The notes below the pieces were generated by a model, which worked only from the letters and a program-made list of their open reading frames with translations, was not told where the DNA came from and made no database searches. From assembly GCA_949316235.1 (NCBI GenBank), contig OX438744.1, forward strand, positions 496,001 to 560,000: DNA of 64,000 nt, read 5' to 3'. Positions 63,131-64,000 of the stretch are shown in pieces. The stretch is from Oegoconia quadripuncta. Its lineage: Eukaryota > Arthropoda > Insecta > Lepidoptera > Autostichidae. Positions within the stretch are counted from its first letter, which is position 1; each line of letters opens with the position of its first letter. A program made the translations under genes and the position numbers.

Positions 63131-64000
63131 AGGAACCACTTTGTCTGTGTCTGTCATTTGATTTATTCTTGCGATTGTGAAAGTTGTTAATATGCTTCGC
63201 TACTTTATTTGGTCGTTATTATAACGAAACTGAACCCGCTACATATAATAATGAAAGTTGTGGAGCTCAAGCCTGTCACCCAAGTGGGACTCCCCCAATT
63301 TACATGAAAATTGCTACCCAGTGAGGCGTGTGCACAATTATCGGACGCGGACGGACGGACGTGACGATCGCTCGCGATGTATGACGCCATTTATTACAGC
63401 ACAAATGTAGGACTGCAGTCGTTGTAGTTTTACCTTTACAATTTGATTAGCGTTTAACATTATTTCAGTAGCTTTGTAATGGTGTCGTCCTTTGAGCTGA
63501 TACTCATTGGTGGGTTTGGGTTATTGAAGATCAAATTCCAAATTTTAAACTGACTGACTGACTGATGAACTGACGGATCCTTTTTTTGGCACATTGATTT
63601 CCAGATTTCAACTCAGTTGCACTGTTATTTTAATCATTGCTTTATTTTTTTAGTTTTAAAGCCCTTTCGATCCTCAGCACGACCTGTTTCATGCAATAAA
63701 TAAGTTGGTGTCGCGATCCGTATTCTCTTTTGATCCTGGCCAGAGCTGTCTCGCCCCTTCTGTACATATACACCTCGTGGCTCGACCCAGCTGGGCATAG
63801 GCGGGCTAAGAAGGTCACAGATTTAGCCTCCATCGCTTCCTTGACTCAATATGAACTATATGTAGTGTGAAGAAACGAAATAAGAAAAAATAAAACACTA
63901 GGCATTTTGTGGACAATCTGTCAGTATCATAGCAAAGCACTTCTCGATTGGCAGTTTGATTAGTCACGTGACAAAGAAGTCGAAGAGTCCTGTCATAACA
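63131..64000. other. No confirmed gene
   Basis: A 63-codon minus frame at 63642-63833 has no known signature. GACGGACGGACG near 63350. No repeat family assigned. Confidence 0.3.

Overview
The window looks like lepidopteran (moth or butterfly) nuclear DNA. It is AT-rich and intron-like. It is packed with tRNA-derived SINEs, truncated non-LTR retrotransposons, mariner-type DNA transposons, fold-back/MITE elements and short repeats resembling the lepidopteran Lep1-type nonautonomous Helitrons. There is no operon structure, no bacterial signal, no CRISPR array and no rRNA. All calls come from reading the sequence; no alignment or database search was run.

Only one host-gene segment is convincing: a 169-bp exon at 46125-46293 (+) encoding the first half of the first Ig domain of a Dscam-family cell-adhesion receptor, with good splice sites on both sides. 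No other exon of that gene is recognisable. The simplest reading is that much or all of the window is very long 5'-end intron of a Dscam-family gene, filled by transposons.

Family labels used below. SINEs: S1 (tRNA-like head with B box GGTTCGATCCC, about 320 bp, 3' tail shared with LINE LF); S2 and S3 (tRNA-like heads with B box GGTTCGAATCC, TTTA-type tails); S4 (SINE-like, weak head); S5 (unrelated head fused to the 3' end of LINE LA). LINEs: LA (ORF2 C-terminus reading [15 protein letters not shown]), LB and relative LB2 (reading FNKV..DIQNLPFNKFK), LD (TATC-tailed), LE (reading VQRGNAASVLGT), LF (reading AKYQLAALDSVKR), LG, LH, LI (GAT-tailed), LJ (RT plus C2H2 finger), LR and LR2 (RTE-like C-termini). 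DNA elements: a 268-bp-TIR Tc1/mariner-type element, two mariner relics, MITE/fold-back elements A to G. HEL = Helitron-like. X = unclassified 294-bp element. RG, RJ, RK, RL, RM, RN = unclassified dispersed repeats.

Layout. 1-7.2 kb: MITE-A, LINE tails, MITE-C carrying an S1, S3 carrying fold-back MITE-B, then two TA-flanked DNA transposons side by side. 7.2-20 kb: X, HEL, LB, S1, S2 and S3 copies, LF fragments. 20-33 kb: fold-back F, LA, S1/S3, an RTE-like copy broken by LB and RK, MITE-C, MITE-E. 33-43.5 kb: S5, LG, MITE-D, a 16-bp minisatellite, S5, S1 split by X, RTE-like LR2, and the longest LINE copy (LB, with RT motif FADD). 43.5-46.5 kb: the least repetitive part, ending at the Dscam-family exon. 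46.5-64 kb: LH, LI, LF split by LJ, fold-back G, LB, S5, MITE-D, S3 with a poly(A)-only insertion, a mariner relic with an in-frame 33-bp array, S1 split by LE, and LB split by LI.

The biological theme is host-parasite layering among mobile elements. Two SINE families carry the 3' tails of LINEs present in the same window (S1/LF and S5/LA). One MITE family (D) shares terminal repeats with the mariner relic at 6559. Many insertions show target-site duplications, so their relative order can be read.
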